From Achromobacter sp. HZ34 (GTDB taxonomy: Bacteria; Pseudomonadota; Gammaproteobacteria; Burkholderiales; Burkholderiaceae_B), in assembly GCF_002209485.1 (NCBI RefSeq), contig NZ_NJIX01000006.1, positions 451,124 to 515,123 on the forward strand: 64,000 nt of DNA. Reading direction: 5' to 3'. Numbering within the stretch: position 1 is the stretch's first letter; each line of letters starts with the position of its first letter. A program made the position numbers and the translations under genes. A model generated the notes under the pieces. It did not search any database. It was not told the origin of the DNA and saw only the letters and a program-made list of their open reading frames with translations. This document shows positions 26,629 through 37,452 of the stretch, piece after piece.

Positions 26629-27798
26629 ATGGAAATCGTCATCATCCTTCTGCTGTCCGCCGTGATCTGCGTGCCGTTGACGCAGTTGCTGGGTCTGGGC
26701 GCGATTCCGGGTTATCTGCTGGCGGGCATATTGATCGGGCCGTATTGCCTGGGCCTGGTCCAGGACGTTCCCGCCATCACCAATATCTCCCAGCTGGGCG
26801 TGGTCATGATGCTGTTCGTGATCGGCCTGGAAATGGCACCCGCCCGCCTGTGGGCCATGCGGCGCGAGGTCTTTGGCATCGGCTCGCTGCAGATGTTCGT
26901 CAGCGCCGCCGCCTTGTCGCTGCTGCTGGGCGGCGTCCTGCGCCACCTGATCGGCATGTCATGGGCCGGCGCCATCCTGTGCAGCCTGGCCCTGTCGCTG
27001 TCCTCCACCGCCGTCGCCATGCGCCTGCTCGATGAGCGTGATCTCAGCCGCACGCCCATGGGCCGCACGGCCGTCGGGATCCTGCTGTGGCAGGACATGG
27101 CCGCCATTCCCGTCCTGGTCGCGGTGGGCGTCATCGGCGGCGGCGGCACCCGTACGCCATCCTTCATGGAAGGCCTGGTCGGCGTCGCCGTGGTGGTCCT
27201 GGGGCGCGGCCTGCGCCTGTTGGGATGGGCCGAACGAGCCCAGCTGAAGGAACTCTTCACCGCCGCCACGCTGCTGGTGGTGATAGGCACGGCCCAACTG
27301 TTCGACCACGCCGGCTTGTCCGCCGGCCTGGGCGGTTTCCTGGTGGGCGTGGTGCTGGCCAAGTCACGCTTTCGCGAAGGCATGGAAGAGAGCATCGAAC
27401 CCTTCAAGGGCCTGCTGCTGGGCCTGTTCTTCCTGTCCATCGGCATGGTCATCAACCTGGAAGTCCTGCGCGACCACTGGCTTTTCGTAATCCTGGGCGT
27501 GGTCGGTCTGCTGGCGATCAAGGGCCTCATCCTGTACGGCATCGCGCGCTGGTCCGGCCTGCCGTCCTACCATCGCCTGCCGTTTGCCATCGGCCTGGCG
27601 CAGGGCGGGGAGTTCGGCTTCGCCATCTTCAACGAAGCCGTGGATAACAGTCTGCTGACAGTTCCCCACCGCGATCTCATCTCGGTGGTAGTGGCGGTGT
27701 CCATGGCCATCGTCCCCGTATGGCTGAAAGTGCTCGAACGCTTGCGCATGCGCGCGCGGGCGCGACGCGGCTACACTCCCGAAGCGGCGGCGGACTGA
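26629..27798 (+). CDS. Kef/CPA2-type monovalent cation:proton antiporter
   Basis: This 389-aa inner-membrane protein has about a dozen hydrophobic helices, beginning EIVIILLLSAVICVPLTQLL. It shows the CPA2 signatures GAIPGYLLAGILIGPYCLGL and LLWQDMAAIPVLV. It ends soon after the last helices, with no TrkA-N (RCK) nucleotide-binding domain, unlike KefB and KefC, so gating by NAD or glutathione adducts is not expected. AGGA lies a few bases before the ATG. Likely role: K+ or Na+/H+ exchange. It is the first core gene right of the island. Confidence 0.85.
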   Translation: MEIVIILLLSAVICVPLTQLLGLGAIPGYLLAGILIGPYCLGLVQDVPAITNISQLGVVMMLFVIGLEMAPARLWAMRREVFGIGSLQMFVSAAALSLLLGGVLRHLIGMSWAGAILCSLALSLSSTAVAMRLLDERDLSRTPMGRTAVGILLWQDMAAIPVLVAVGVIGGGGTRTPSFMEGLVGVAVVVLGRGLRLLGWAERAQLKELFTAATLLVVIGTAQLFDHAGLSAGLGGFLVGVVLAKSRFREGMEESIEPFKGLLLGLFFLSIGMVINLEVLRDHWLFVILGVVGLLAIKGLILYGIARWSGLPSYHRLPFAIGLAQGGEFGFAIFNEAVDNSLLTVPHRDLISVVVAVSMAIVPVWLKVLERLRMRARARRGYTPEAAAD

Positions 27799-27899
27799 TC
27801 CCGGCGCCGCGCGACCGCGCCTTCCCGCAAGCAGCCAGGCGCTCGGCGGGCCGGCGGTCCCTCCCTTCATCATTCCCTTACGCGGTTAGGAGAATCTTC

Positions 27900-28682
27900 A
27901 TGCTCAAAGGAAAAGTAGCGGTCGTCACCGGATCCACCAGCGGCATCGGCCTGGGGATCGCCACGGCGCTGGCCGCGCAAGGGGCGGATGTGGTGTTGAA
28001 CGGTTTCGGCGACGCCGCCGAAATCGAGAAGACGCGTGCCGGCCTGGCCCTGGCACACGGCGTCAAGGCGCTGTATGACGGCGCCGACCTGAGCCGCGGC
28101 GACGCCGTGCGCGGCCTGGTCGAGAACACCGTCAAGCAGATGGGCCGCATCGACATTATCGTCAACAACGCCGGCATCCAGCACACGTCGCTGATCGAGG
28201 ACTTCCCCGCCGAGCGCTGGGACGCCATCATCGCGCTGAACCTGTCGGCCGTCTTCCACGGCACGGCTGCCGCCTTGCCCCATATGAAGAAGCAGGGCTG
28301 GGGCCGCATCATCAATATCGCCTCCGCCCACGGCCTGGTCGGTTCGGCCAACAAGTCGGCCTACGTCGCCGCCAAGCACGGCGTGGTCGGGCTGACCAAG
28401 GTGACCGCGCTGGAAACAGCGGGGCAGGGCATCACCGCCAACGCCATCTGCCCGGGCTGGGTGCGCACCGCTCTGGTGGAAAAACAGATCAGCGCCATCG
28501 CCGCGCAAAAAGGCATCAGCCAGGAAGAAGCCGCGCGCGACCTGCTGGGCGAAAAGCAGCCGTCGCTGCAGTTCGTCACGCCGGAGCAACTGGGCGGCAC
28601 GGCGGTCTACCTGGCTTCGCCGGCGGCCGAGCAGGTGACCGGCACCACGATCTCGGTCGATGGCGGCTGGACCGCCCGTTGA
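27900..28682 (+). CDS. bdhA: 3-hydroxybutyrate dehydrogenase
   Basis: This 260-aa short-chain dehydrogenase has the cofactor site TGSTSGIGLGIA, NNAG, and the catalytic Ser-Tyr-Lys as IASAHG and SAYVAAKHG. The ending EQVTGTTISVDGGWTAR is typical of BdhA. It oxidises D-3-hydroxybutyrate to acetoacetate, a step in polyhydroxybutyrate breakdown. The start is fixed by AGGAGA upstream of MLKGKVAVVTG; an upstream extension of the frame is not real. A terminator follows. Confidence 0.9.
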   Translation: MLKGKVAVVTGSTSGIGLGIATALAAQGADVVLNGFGDAAEIEKTRAGLALAHGVKALYDGADLSRGDAVRGLVENTVKQMGRIDIIVNNAGIQHTSLIEDFPAERWDAIIALNLSAVFHGTAAALPHMKKQGWGRIINIASAHGLVGSANKSAYVAAKHGVVGLTKVTALETAGQGITANAICPGWVRTALVEKQISAIAAQKGISQEEAARDLLGEKQPSLQFVTPEQLGGTAVYLASPAAEQVTGTTISVDGGWTAR

Positions 28683-28721
28683 TGCGCGCGCCTGTCCGGG
28701 CAAAGCCCCGGTGGCCGCAAG

Positions 28722-28742
28722 ACCTTGGCCTGCCAAGGTTTT
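28722..28742 (+). terminator. terminator after bdhA
   Basis: ACCTTGG-CCTG-CCAAGGT forms a 7-bp stem followed by a short T run. Confidence 0.6.
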
Positions 28743-28809
28743 GAATCCCTCCGATATCTACAATCAAACCCATCAAAGCTATCCAGGCAAGAAAAAGGAA
28801 CCCGTTTCC

Positions 28810-29586
28810 ATGCTGTATCTGTTGTCTCCCGCCAAGAAGCTGGACTATGACACCCCGGTGCAGGTCCAGGAACACACCCAGCCGCTGTTCGTCGACCAGG
28901 CCGCCGAACTGATCAAGGTGCTCAAGACCAAATCGGCCGACGATATCTCCGCGCTGATGACCTTGAGCGCGGCGCTGTCCGAGCTGAACGTGCGCCGTTA
29001 CGCCGAGTGGAAGCCCAAGTTCACCCAGGCCAATTCGCGCCAGGCCATCCTCGCCTTCAATGGCGATGTCTACGAAGGCCTGCAGGCCGACACGCTGACG
29101 CCCGCCCAACTGGCCTGGGCCCAGGAACATGTAGGCATTCTCAGCGGCCTGTACGGCGTACTGCGGCCCCTGGACCTGATGCAGCCTTATCGCCTGGAAA
29201 TGGGCACGCGCCTGGAAACCAAGCGCGGCAAGAGCCTGTACGAGTTCTGGGGTGCCCGCATCGCCGAGTACCTGAACGAACGCCAGGCCGGCGCCAAGAA
29301 GCCCATCATCGTCAACCTGGCTTCCGAGGAATATTTCAAGTCGGTCGACTTGAAGACCCTGCAGGCGCGCGTGGTGCAGTGCGTGTTCCAGGACTGGAAG
29401 AACGGCGCCTGGAAGATCATCAGCTTCCACGCCAAGCGCGCGCGCGGCCTGATGGCGCGCTACGCCATTACGCACAAGGCAGGCACGCCGGAGAAGCTGC
29501 AAGGCTTCGACAGCGAAGGCTATGCCTACGCGGCGGACGTGTCGACGCCGGATAAGCTGGTATTCCGGCGCCAGCTGGAAGGCTGA
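28810..29586 (+). CDS. yaaA: peroxide-stress protein YaaA
   Basis: This 258-aa UPF0246/DUF328 protein has the family start MLYLLSPAKKLDY and signatures NGDVYEGL, GLYGVLRPLD and NLASEEYFKSV. In E. coli YaaA limits free iron during peroxide stress under OxyR control; no OxyR site is evident here by eye. Length fits the family. It converges on the FUSC gene, about 60 bp apart. Confidence 0.92.
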   Translation: MLYLLSPAKKLDYDTPVQVQEHTQPLFVDQAAELIKVLKTKSADDISALMTLSAALSELNVRRYAEWKPKFTQANSRQAILAFNGDVYEGLQADTLTPAQLAWAQEHVGILSGLYGVLRPLDLMQPYRLEMGTRLETKRGKSLYEFWGARIAEYLNERQAGAKKPIIVNLASEEYFKSVDLKTLQARVVQCVFQDWKNGAWKIISFHAKRARGLMARYAITHKAGTPEKLQGFDSEGYAYAADVSTPDKLVFRRQLEG

Positions 29587-29647
29587 GCGCGCCGGCTCAG
29601 CGGGCATTCCAAGGCGGCCCGTCCGAGGCGGGGCGCCAGCCTGGCAC

Positions 29648-31876
29648 TCATCCCAACGCCCCGCTTTCCTGCCGGATCATCTGCCCTGCCTTGACCATCA
29701 GCTTCAGTGGATAGGCCAGGGCGGCCAGGTCGCCCTGGTTGTCCAGTTGCTCCGGCAGCGGCGGCACCGGCGGGCGCGCCGGGTCGAGCATGATCACGAT
29801 GTCTTGCAAGGTATCCTGGACCGACGCCGGAGGGTCTTCGGCCAGGGTCGACAGCGTCGGCACCGCGGCGGTGGTCTGCGACGCCAGGATATGGTTCTGT
29901 ATCAGCAGGTTGTTCAACTCCGGCACGAACTGCTGGCGCGAGCGCGGCTCGCTGGTCATGCGGTAGAACGCCTCGGCGAAATTGCTGAAGGAAATATGCA
30001 CGTTCTTGCGTGCCAGCCGCCAGTTCAGGTCGGCTTCCTCCTCGTCCGGCTGCGGCGGCACGTCGGGCTGCGGCCCCTGCACCAGCGCGGCGGTGACGGG
30101 GGCCTGGGCCGCCTTGGCCATCTGCTTGCGGCGCATCACTTCCGCATAGCGCAGCCCCGCGTTCAGGTATTCCCGGTTCGCATTGATCGCCGCGCGTGCC
30201 AGCGGCCCCATGAAGCGCGATTCCCACCAGGGGAAAGCGTAGCTGCACAGCAAGGCCACGGCGCAGCCGATCAGGGTATCCAGGGCGCGTTCCCCGATCA
30301 CCGCCATCGACACCGTTCCCGGTGACACGAAGTGGAACACCAGCACCACGAACAGCGTATTGAACACCGCGCTGCCCATGTAATTGAGCAGCACCAGGCT
30401 GTTGCCCATGATGCAGGCGACCAGCAGGGCGCCGAACAAAATGGCGGGCTTGTCGGTAAGGTTCAGCAGGACGGCCGCCAGCAGGCAGCCCAGCAAGGTG
30501 CCCATCAGGCGCCAGCCGTTGCGCTGGCGGGTCAGCGCGAAGCCGGGCTTCATGACGATGACGATGGTCAGGATGATCCAGTAGTTGTGCGCCGAGAACG
30601 CTTCGGTCACCCATAGTTCGGTAAGGATCATCGCTACCGATGCGGCCAGGGTCACCCGCAGGGCGTAGCGGAAATTGGGCGAATTCAGGCGCAGGTTGCT
30701 GGTCAGCATGCCGAGGCGGAATTCCTGGCGGGTCATGAAGCGCGTCAGCGACTTGTCGATGCGCAGGGCGCTGGTGGGCAACGCGTCCGGGCTGGCCTGG
30801 GTGTGGTCGGCCAGGCGGTCGACGATGCGGCTGGCATTGCGCAGGCGGCGCTGGATCTGGATCAGCACGGCCAGGGTCTCGGGTTCGCGTTCGGCCAGGC
30901 CGGCCTGCTTGAGCAGGTCGATTTCATATTCCATGGCCCGCAGTTCGGCCTTGATGCTGGTGCGGCGGCGCACTTTGTCATTGCTGGACAAGGCCAGGGC
31001 GACGCGATTCATCTCCAGCGACATCTTGATCAGTGAGTCGTGCATGAACAGCAGCAGGTCGTTGCCGCTGAGCGCCCGCCGCAGATACGCGTAGTCGGTG
31101 TGCGTGGCGAACAGCGTGTCCATCAACTGCAGCATGTCGACGAACATATTCCACACCATGACGCGGCGGGCGTCCCCCGCCCCTTTGCCGCGCGGCAGCT
31201 GGCGCAGCACCATGTCGCGCGCGGCCTGGTGCTTTTCCGTCATGGCGGACTGGCGCTGGATCACGGTGCTGTAGCAGGTGTCCAGGTCCTCGGCCTCGTC
31301 GTAGAAGGCGGCGCGCGCCTCCATATAGTCGGCGGTGGCGAACAGGGCGACCGACATGGCCTGCTGTTCTTCGCGCAGCCAGAAGATGCGGCTGAAGGTC
31401 AGGCTGAAAGCCAGGTAGAAGAGGGCGCCGCCCAGCGTCCCGGCCGCGTGCAGCAGCACCTGGTTCGGCTGCAGGGGCGAGTGCATCGTCAGGGCCATCA
31501 CCAGCAGGCCGCCGAAACCGATCAGGCCGCCGCGCTTGCCGAACACGGTCAGCATGGAATAGGCGAAGCACTGCAGCGTCACCACTACCCACAGGATGGC
31601 GGGCTGCGTCGAGGCAAACCCGGTGATGATCACCGTGAAGGTCGCCAACAGGGCACCGCCCAGCATTTCGTTGGTGCGATGGCGCTGCGGGCCGCCCGGC
31701 TGGTCGATGATGGATACGCACTGGGCGCCGAACGTGGCGACCAGGCCCAGCGTATAACGGTCGAACAGCACGCCCAGGATCAAGACCGGCAGCAGCATCC
31801 CCGTGGCTTGCCGCACCCCTCCGAAAAAATAGTGGCTGTAGAGAAATTTGCGGAGGCTGGTAAGGCGCAAATCCAT
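29648..31876 (-). CDS. FUSC-family inner-membrane transporter (YccS-like)
   Basis: This protein is 742 aa from MDLRLTSLRKFLYSHYFFGG. It has two membrane blocks of several helices each (about residues 10-160 and 370-510) separated by a helical cytoplasmic domain, with a second soluble C-terminal part. This is the duplicated FUSC/YccS layout, related to efflux proteins for aromatic acids and fusaric acid. The sequence around GGPQRHRTNEMLGGALLATF is typical. No membrane-fusion partner is adjacent, so it may act alone. Substrate unknown. Confidence 0.82.
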   Translation of the reverse strand: MDLRLTSLRKFLYSHYFFGGVRQATGMLLPVLILGVLFDRYTLGLVATFGAQCVSIIDQPGGPQRHRTNEMLGGALLATFTVIITGFASTQPAILWVVVTLQCFAYSMLTVFGKRGGLIGFGGLLVMALTMHSPLQPNQVLLHAAGTLGGALFYLAFSLTFSRIFWLREEQQAMSVALFATADYMEARAAFYDEAEDLDTCYSTVIQRQSAMTEKHQAARDMVLRQLPRGKGAGDARRVMVWNMFVDMLQLMDTLFATHTDYAYLRRALSGNDLLLFMHDSLIKMSLEMNRVALALSSNDKVRRRTSIKAELRAMEYEIDLLKQAGLAEREPETLAVLIQIQRRLRNASRIVDRLADHTQASPDALPTSALRIDKSLTRFMTRQEFRLGMLTSNLRLNSPNFRYALRVTLAASVAMILTELWVTEAFSAHNYWIILTIVIVMKPGFALTRQRNGWRLMGTLLGCLLAAVLLNLTDKPAILFGALLVACIMGNSLVLLNYMGSAVFNTLFVVLVFHFVSPGTVSMAVIGERALDTLIGCAVALLCSYAFPWWESRFMGPLARAAINANREYLNAGLRYAEVMRRKQMAKAAQAPVTAALVQGPQPDVPPQPDEEEADLNWRLARKNVHISFSNFAEAFYRMTSEPRSRQQFVPELNNLLIQNHILASQTTAAVPTLSTLAEDPPASVQDTLQDIVIMLDPARPPVPPLPEQLDNQGDLAALAYPLKLMVKAGQMIRQESGALG

Positions 31877-32386
31877 AGGGTGGTGGGTCCGGACGTGATG
31901 TTGCGACAAGTATAGAGAGAGTAACGGGCGCTTTGGCGGGTTATGTCCCCGCAATTTCCAGTGAATTGTGTGGCATTTTTACTGCTGGGGCGGCGTTTTT
32001 ACGCTCCGGGGGCCTATTGATTTGCCAGGGCGAGGGCAAACACGGTAAAGTCCTTCGCTCGCACCGGTCCGTCATCTGTGTCCGGTGTTGAATGGTCAGC
32101 AAGACCGCCGGTCCACCGACCGGCAGCAAGCGCCAGTAGTACCCTGCCATTGGCCGCGCCAAAAGCGTGCAGTCAAGGCTTCCATTTCGATCTCCGGCGC
32201 CCATGTGGGCGCATGCACTGCGTTTTAGATGGACGCGTGCCGGATCGGTAGGGCGTTCGGGTGGCGCGGTTCCGTGAACCGCAAAGCGCCGATCGTGTTA
32301 CCGCAGCCGGTATCGGGTTCCGCCGCCGCCGTATCCGGGCGAGGCACTCCAGAACGTTGGGCCGGAAACAGGGAAAGGAACACAAT
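31877..32386. promoter_or_regulatory. intergenic region upstream of ilvIHC
   Basis: About 510 bp separate the divergent FUSC gene and ilvI, so the ilv promoter and a long leader are expected here. A weak candidate is TTGCCA (32022-32027), 18 bases, TAAAGT (32046-32051). Two hairpins lie downstream: GCCGGTC/GACCGGC at 32107-32124 and GCGCCCA/TGGGCGC at 32197-32212. No Leu/Ile/Val-rich leader peptide is visible, so classic attenuation is not supported. Confidence 0.35.
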
Positions 32387-34096
32387 ATGGAACTCAATGG
32401 CGCCGACATCGTCGTGCGTTGCCTTGCGGATGAGGGCGTGGAACACGTCTTCGGATACCCGGGCGGCGCGGTGCTCTACATCTACGACGCAATCTTCAAG
32501 CAGGACAAGTTCCAGCACATCCTCGTTCGCCACGAACAGGCTGCCGTGCATGCGGCCGATGCCTATTCGCGTTCGTCGAACAAGACGGGTGTCTGTATCG
32601 TCACCAGCGGCCCCGGCGTGACCAATGCGGTCACCGGCATCGCCACCGCCTACATGGACTCCATTCCGATGGTGATCATCAGCGGCCAGGTGCCCACCGC
32701 GGCCATCGGCGAAGACGCCTTCCAGGAATGCGATACCGTGGGCATCACGCGCCCCTGCGTGAAGCACAATTTCCTGGTACGTGACGTCAAGGACCTGGCC
32801 GATACGCTGCGCCGCGCTTTCTACATCGCGCGCACCGGCCGTCCCGGCCCCGTGCTGGTCGACATCCCCAAGGACATCACCCTGGCGCCGGGCAAGTACA
32901 CCCCGCCCAAGGGCGAAATCACCATGCGTTCCTACGCGCCGGTGACCAAGGGCCACCAGGGCCAGATCAAGAAAGCCGTGCAGATGCTGCTGGCGGCCGA
33001 ACGGCCCATGATCTACACGGGCGGCGGCGTCATCCTGTCGGACGCCGCGCCCGAGTTGGCCGAACTGGTCGACTACATGGGCGCGCCGTGCACCAATACG
33101 CTGATGGGCCTGGGCGGCTTGCCGGCCAGCCACCCCAGCTTCCTGGGCATGCCCGGCATGCACGGCACGTACGAAGCCAATATGGCGATGCAGCATTGCG
33201 ACGTGCTGCTGGCCATCGGTGCCCGCTTCGACGACCGCGTCATCGGCAATCCCAAGCATTTCGCGCAAAACCCGCGCAAGATCATCCACGTGGACATCGA
33301 CCCCTCGTCGATCTCCAAGCGGGTGCGGGTGGACGTGCCCATCGTCGGCAACGTCAAGGACGTGCTGGTGGACATGCTGGCGCAGTTCCGCGCCGCCGAC
33401 ACCAAGCCGCCGGCGCTGGCCAAGTGGTGGCAGCAGGTCAATACCTGGCGCGGCAAGGAATGCCTGAAGTACACCAACTCGGATGAGGTCATCAAGCCTC
33501 AGTTCGTGGTGGAAAAGCTGTGGGAAGTGACCGGCGGCAATGCCTTCGTCACGTCGGACGTGGGCCAGCACCAGATGTGGGCGGCCCAGTACTACCGCTT
33601 CGGTTCGCCGCGCCGCTGGATCAATTCCGGCGGCCTGGGCACCATGGGTGTGGGGCTGCCCTACGCCATGGGCGTGCAGATGGCCAATCCGGGAGAAGAC
33701 ATCGCCGTCATCACCGGCGAGGCGTCCATCCAGATGAACATCCAGGAATTGTCGACCTGCCAGCAATATCATCTGACGCCCAAGATCGTGTGCCTGAACA
33801 ACCGGTTCCTGGGCATGGTTCGGCAGTGGCAGCAGATCGACTACGGCTCGCGCTACTCCGAGTCCTATATGGATTCCCTGCCTGACTTCGTCAAGGTGGC
33901 GGAAGCCTACGGCCACGTCGGCCTGCGCATCGAGCGCCCGGCGGACGTCGAGCCGGCGCTGCGCGAGGCTTTCAACAAGCACAAGAAGCGGTTGGTGTTC
34001 CTGGACTTCATCACCGACCGGACCGAGAACGTGTGGCCGATGGTCAAGGCCGGCCGCGGCCTGACCGAGATGCTGCTCGGCTCGGAAGATCTGTAA
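32387..34096 (+). CDS. ilvI: acetolactate synthase large subunit
   Basis: This 569-aa, thiamine-diphosphate-dependent catalytic subunit joins pyruvate with pyruvate or 2-oxobutyrate in the first common step of valine, leucine and isoleucine synthesis. The ThDP domain order is clear: GYPGGAVLYIYD with the activating Glu in RHEQAAVHAADAY, then the central FAD-type domain, then the C-terminal domain with GEASIQMNIQELST and NN in CLNNRFLGM. Note GEAS in place of the common GDGS/GDAS, with Glu replacing Asp in the metal-binding motif. AAGGAA precedes the ATG. ilvH follows 9 bp later. Some genomes call this gene ilvB. Confidence 0.93.
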   Translation: MELNGADIVVRCLADEGVEHVFGYPGGAVLYIYDAIFKQDKFQHILVRHEQAAVHAADAYSRSSNKTGVCIVTSGPGVTNAVTGIATAYMDSIPMVIISGQVPTAAIGEDAFQECDTVGITRPCVKHNFLVRDVKDLADTLRRAFYIARTGRPGPVLVDIPKDITLAPGKYTPPKGEITMRSYAPVTKGHQGQIKKAVQMLLAAERPMIYTGGGVILSDAAPELAELVDYMGAPCTNTLMGLGGLPASHPSFLGMPGMHGTYEANMAMQHCDVLLAIGARFDDRVIGNPKHFAQNPRKIIHVDIDPSSISKRVRVDVPIVGNVKDVLVDMLAQFRAADTKPPALAKWWQQVNTWRGKECLKYTNSDEVIKPQFVVEKLWEVTGGNAFVTSDVGQHQMWAAQYYRFGSPRRWINSGGLGTMGVGLPYAMGVQMANPGEDIAVITGEASIQMNIQELSTCQQYHLTPKIVCLNNRFLGMVRQWQQIDYGSRYSESYMDSLPDFVKVAEAYGHVGLRIERPADVEPALREAFNKHKKRLVFLDFITDRTENVWPMVKAGRGLTEMLLGSEDL

Positions 34097-34105
34097 GAGG
34101 GCGCC

Positions 34106-34597
34106 ATGAAACACGTTATCTCCATCCTGCTCGAAAACGAGCCCGGCGCCTTGTCCCGCGTGGTCGGCCTGTTTTCGGCACGCGGCTACAACATCGAAAC
34201 CTTGACCGTGGCGCCCACCGAGGACGACACGCTGTCCCGCATGACCATCGTCACCACCGGTTCGGACGAAGTGATCGAACAGATCACCAAGCACCTGAAC
34301 CGCCTGGTGGATGTGGTGAAGGTGGTGGACCTGACCGAAGGGGCGCACATCGAACGCGAGCTCATGCTCGTCAAGGTGCGCGCGGTCGGCAAGGAACGCG
34401 AGGAAATGAAGCGCATGGCCGACATTTTCCGCGGCCGCATCATCGACGTCACCGACAAGTCCTACACCATCGAACTGACCGGTGTACAGGAAAAGATCTC
34501 CGCCTTCATCGAGGCGCTGGATCGCAGCGCGATTCTGGAAACCGTCCGCACTGGGGTTTCGGGAATCGGACGCGGTGAACGAGTACTGAAGCTGTAG
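34106..34597 (+). CDS. ilvH: acetolactate synthase small (regulatory) subunit
   Basis: This 163-aa protein has an N-terminal ACT domain (HVISILLENEPGALSRVVGL) that binds valine for feedback control, and a C-terminal domain ending GVSGIGRGERVLKL. It binds and activates the large subunit encoded just upstream. Length and ends match the family. Confidence 0.96.
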   Translation: MKHVISILLENEPGALSRVVGLFSARGYNIETLTVAPTEDDTLSRMTIVTTGSDEVIEQITKHLNRLVDVVKVVDLTEGAHIERELMLVKVRAVGKEREEMKRMADIFRGRIIDVTDKSYTIELTGVQEKISAFIEALDRSAILETVRTGVSGIGRGERVLKL

Positions 34598-34693
34598 CAC
34601 GGCGGGCAACCAGCCGGCCGCGCCTTGCCAGACGCCTCTGGCCGCGGTGAAAGCCCAATTTGTATTTTCGATTTGAACCAGATTCCTAGATAA

Positions 34694-35725
<1,032 letters not shown>

Positions 35726-35765
35726 TGGGCATCCGGGGAAGGGTACAATCCTTGCCCCGCCACCT

Positions 35766-35837
35766 GGGCCGCGGCACGACCGCGGCCCGGGAACAGAATT
35801 TGCATCCGGCGGCATGCTCAGGCATGCCGCTTTTTTT
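35766..35837 (+). terminator. double hairpin terminator after ilvC
   Basis: The first stem is GGGCCGCGG/CCGCGGCCC (35766-35788). The second is GCGGCATGC/GCATGCCGC (35809-35830), followed by seven T. The second alone is a good intrinsic terminator; the first may help by stalling or 3'-end protection. Confidence 0.85.
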
Positions 35838-35919
35838 GCCCTGTCAGGGCTCAATCCGTCTCGTCTTGCCACAGCCGTCGGAGGCCAAACGGGGCCATAT
35901 CGGTTAACCTTCGCCTACG

Positions 35920-36594
35920 ATGAATAAACCCCCTTATCCCCATCCCATCATTGCCCGCGAGGGCTGGCCTTTCCTGGCCGGTGCCATCGTGATTGCCCTG
36001 CTGGTGACTTTCTGGTCGCCGGGCGTGTCGGTGATCTTCTGGATCCTGGCGCTATTCGTACTGCAATTTTTCCGCGATCCGCCCCGCATGGCGCCGGATT
36101 CGGCCACCGCGGTGCTGTCTCCCGCCGATGGCCGCATCGTCGCGGTGGAAACCGTGCGCGATCCCTATGCCGACCGTGACGCGCTGAAGATCAGCGTGTT
36201 CATGAACGTGTTCAACGTCCACTCCAACCGCTCGCCGGTGGATGGCGAAGTGCTGGATGTGCAATATTTCCCTGGCAAATTCGTCAATGCCGCCCTGGCC
36301 AAGGCTTCGCTGGAAAACGAGCGCAACGCCATGGTGCTGCGCACGCCCGCCGGCCATACGGTCACGGCGGTGCAGGTAGCCGGCCTGGTGGCCAAGCGTA
36401 TCCTCTGTTATGCGCGCAAGACCGACAAGCTGACGCGCGGCCAGCGCTACGGTTTCATCCGCTTCGGTTCGCGGGTGGACGTTTACCTGCCGCCTGCCGC
36501 GCGTCCGCGCGTGGCGCTGGGTGACAAGGTCAGCGCCACCAGTTCAGTGCTGGCCGATTTGCCGGCCGCGGTCAGCGAATCGTCCGTGGGTTGA
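35920..36594 (+). CDS. psd: phosphatidylserine decarboxylase proenzyme
   Basis: This 224-aa short form of the enzyme makes phosphatidylethanolamine. An N-terminal membrane helix (about residues 18-52) anchors it. Self-cleavage at Gly183-Ser184 in [13 protein letters not shown] would create the pyruvoyl group on the small subunit. [18 protein letters not shown] is the usual conserved block. It is followed by pssA, so the two consecutive steps from CDP-diacylglycerol are encoded side by side, in reverse order. Confidence 0.95.
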   Translation: MNKPPYPHPIIAREGWPFLAGAIVIALLVTFWSPGVSVIFWILALFVLQFFRDPPRMAPDSATAVLSPADGRIVAVETVRDPYADRDALKISVFMNVFNVHSNRSPVDGEVLDVQYFPGKFVNAALAKASLENERNAMVLRTPAGHTVTAVQVAGLVAKRILCYARKTDKLTRGQRYGFIRFGSRVDVYLPPAARPRVALGDKVSATSSVLADLPAAVSESSVG

Positions 36595-36662
36595 GGCGCC
36601 GACGCGCCCCCGCCTTCGTTCCGACGCCACCGATGTCATCCCTGCCACTTTAGACGCCCGCC

Positions 36663-37442
36663 ATGCCCAAACTTTCGATGCGCGACGCCGAGAACCGCCA
36701 CCGCAGCATCTACCTGCTGCCCAACGCGTTTACCACGGCTGCCCTGTTTGCCGGCTTCTATGCCGTGGTGCAGGCCATGAACAACCAGTTCGAGGCCGCG
36801 GCCATCGCGATTTTCGCGGCCATGGTCCTGGATGGCATGGATGGCCGTGTGGCGCGCCTGACCAATACCCAGTCCGCCTTCGGCGAGCAGTACGACTCGC
36901 TGTCGGACATGACCTCCTTCGGCGTCGCGCCGGCGCTGGTCATGTACGAATGGATGCTCAACGAGCTGGGGCGCTGGGGCTGGCTGGCCGCCTTCGTCTA
37001 CGTGGCGGGCGCGGCACTGCGCCTGGCACGCTTCAATGCCAATATCGGCGTGGTCGACAAGCGTTTCTTCCAGGGGCTGCCCAGCCCTTCGGCGGCGGCG
37101 CTGGTGGCCGGTTTCGTGTGGCTGGCGGTGGATAACAAGCTGCCCATCCATGATTCCTTCATGGCCTGGACGGCGTTCGTCGTCACCATGTATGCCGGCA
37201 TCGCCATGGTCACCAACGTACCGTTCTATAGCGGCAAGAGCTTCGCCCTGGGCCGCAGCGTGCCGTTCTGGATGATCCTGCTGGTGGTGGCCGCCTTCGT
37301 TTTCGTCTCCAGCGATCCCCCGGTCGTGCTGTTCGGCCTGTTCGTGGTCTATGGCGTGTCGGGCTGGTTCCTGCTGGCCTGGCGCTGGAGCCGTGCCCGT
37401 CGGCTGCAGCGTAGCCGCCTGCGCAACGGCGGGCCGCAGTGA
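36663..37442 (+). CDS. pssA: CDP-diacylglycerol-serine O-phosphatidyltransferase
   Basis: This 259-aa multi-pass membrane enzyme makes phosphatidylserine. The CDP-alcohol phosphotransferase signature is complete from Asp57: DGMDGRVAR, then G-x3-D and a final D in FGEQYDSLSD. Helices follow to the C-terminus, which ends in a basic Arg-rich tail (WRWSRARRLQRSRLR). It is the type II (membrane) form. The psd product is its partner in phosphatidylethanolamine synthesis. Confidence 0.95.
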   Translation: MPKLSMRDAENRHRSIYLLPNAFTTAALFAGFYAVVQAMNNQFEAAAIAIFAAMVLDGMDGRVARLTNTQSAFGEQYDSLSDMTSFGVAPALVMYEWMLNELGRWGWLAAFVYVAGAALRLARFNANIGVVDKRFFQGLPSPSAAALVAGFVWLAVDNKLPIHDSFMAWTAFVVTMYAGIAMVTNVPFYSGKSFALGRSVPFWMILLVVAAFVFVSSDPPVVLFGLFVVYGVSGWFLLAWRWSRARRLQRSRLRNGGPQ

Positions 37443-37452
37443 TGTGAATCCG

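Noticed and set aside
32092..32139. A possible leader peptide upstream of ilvI (ATG at 32092, 15 codons)
   Set aside because: It lacks runs of Leu, Ile or Val codons and no terminator/antiterminator pair with a U run follows.
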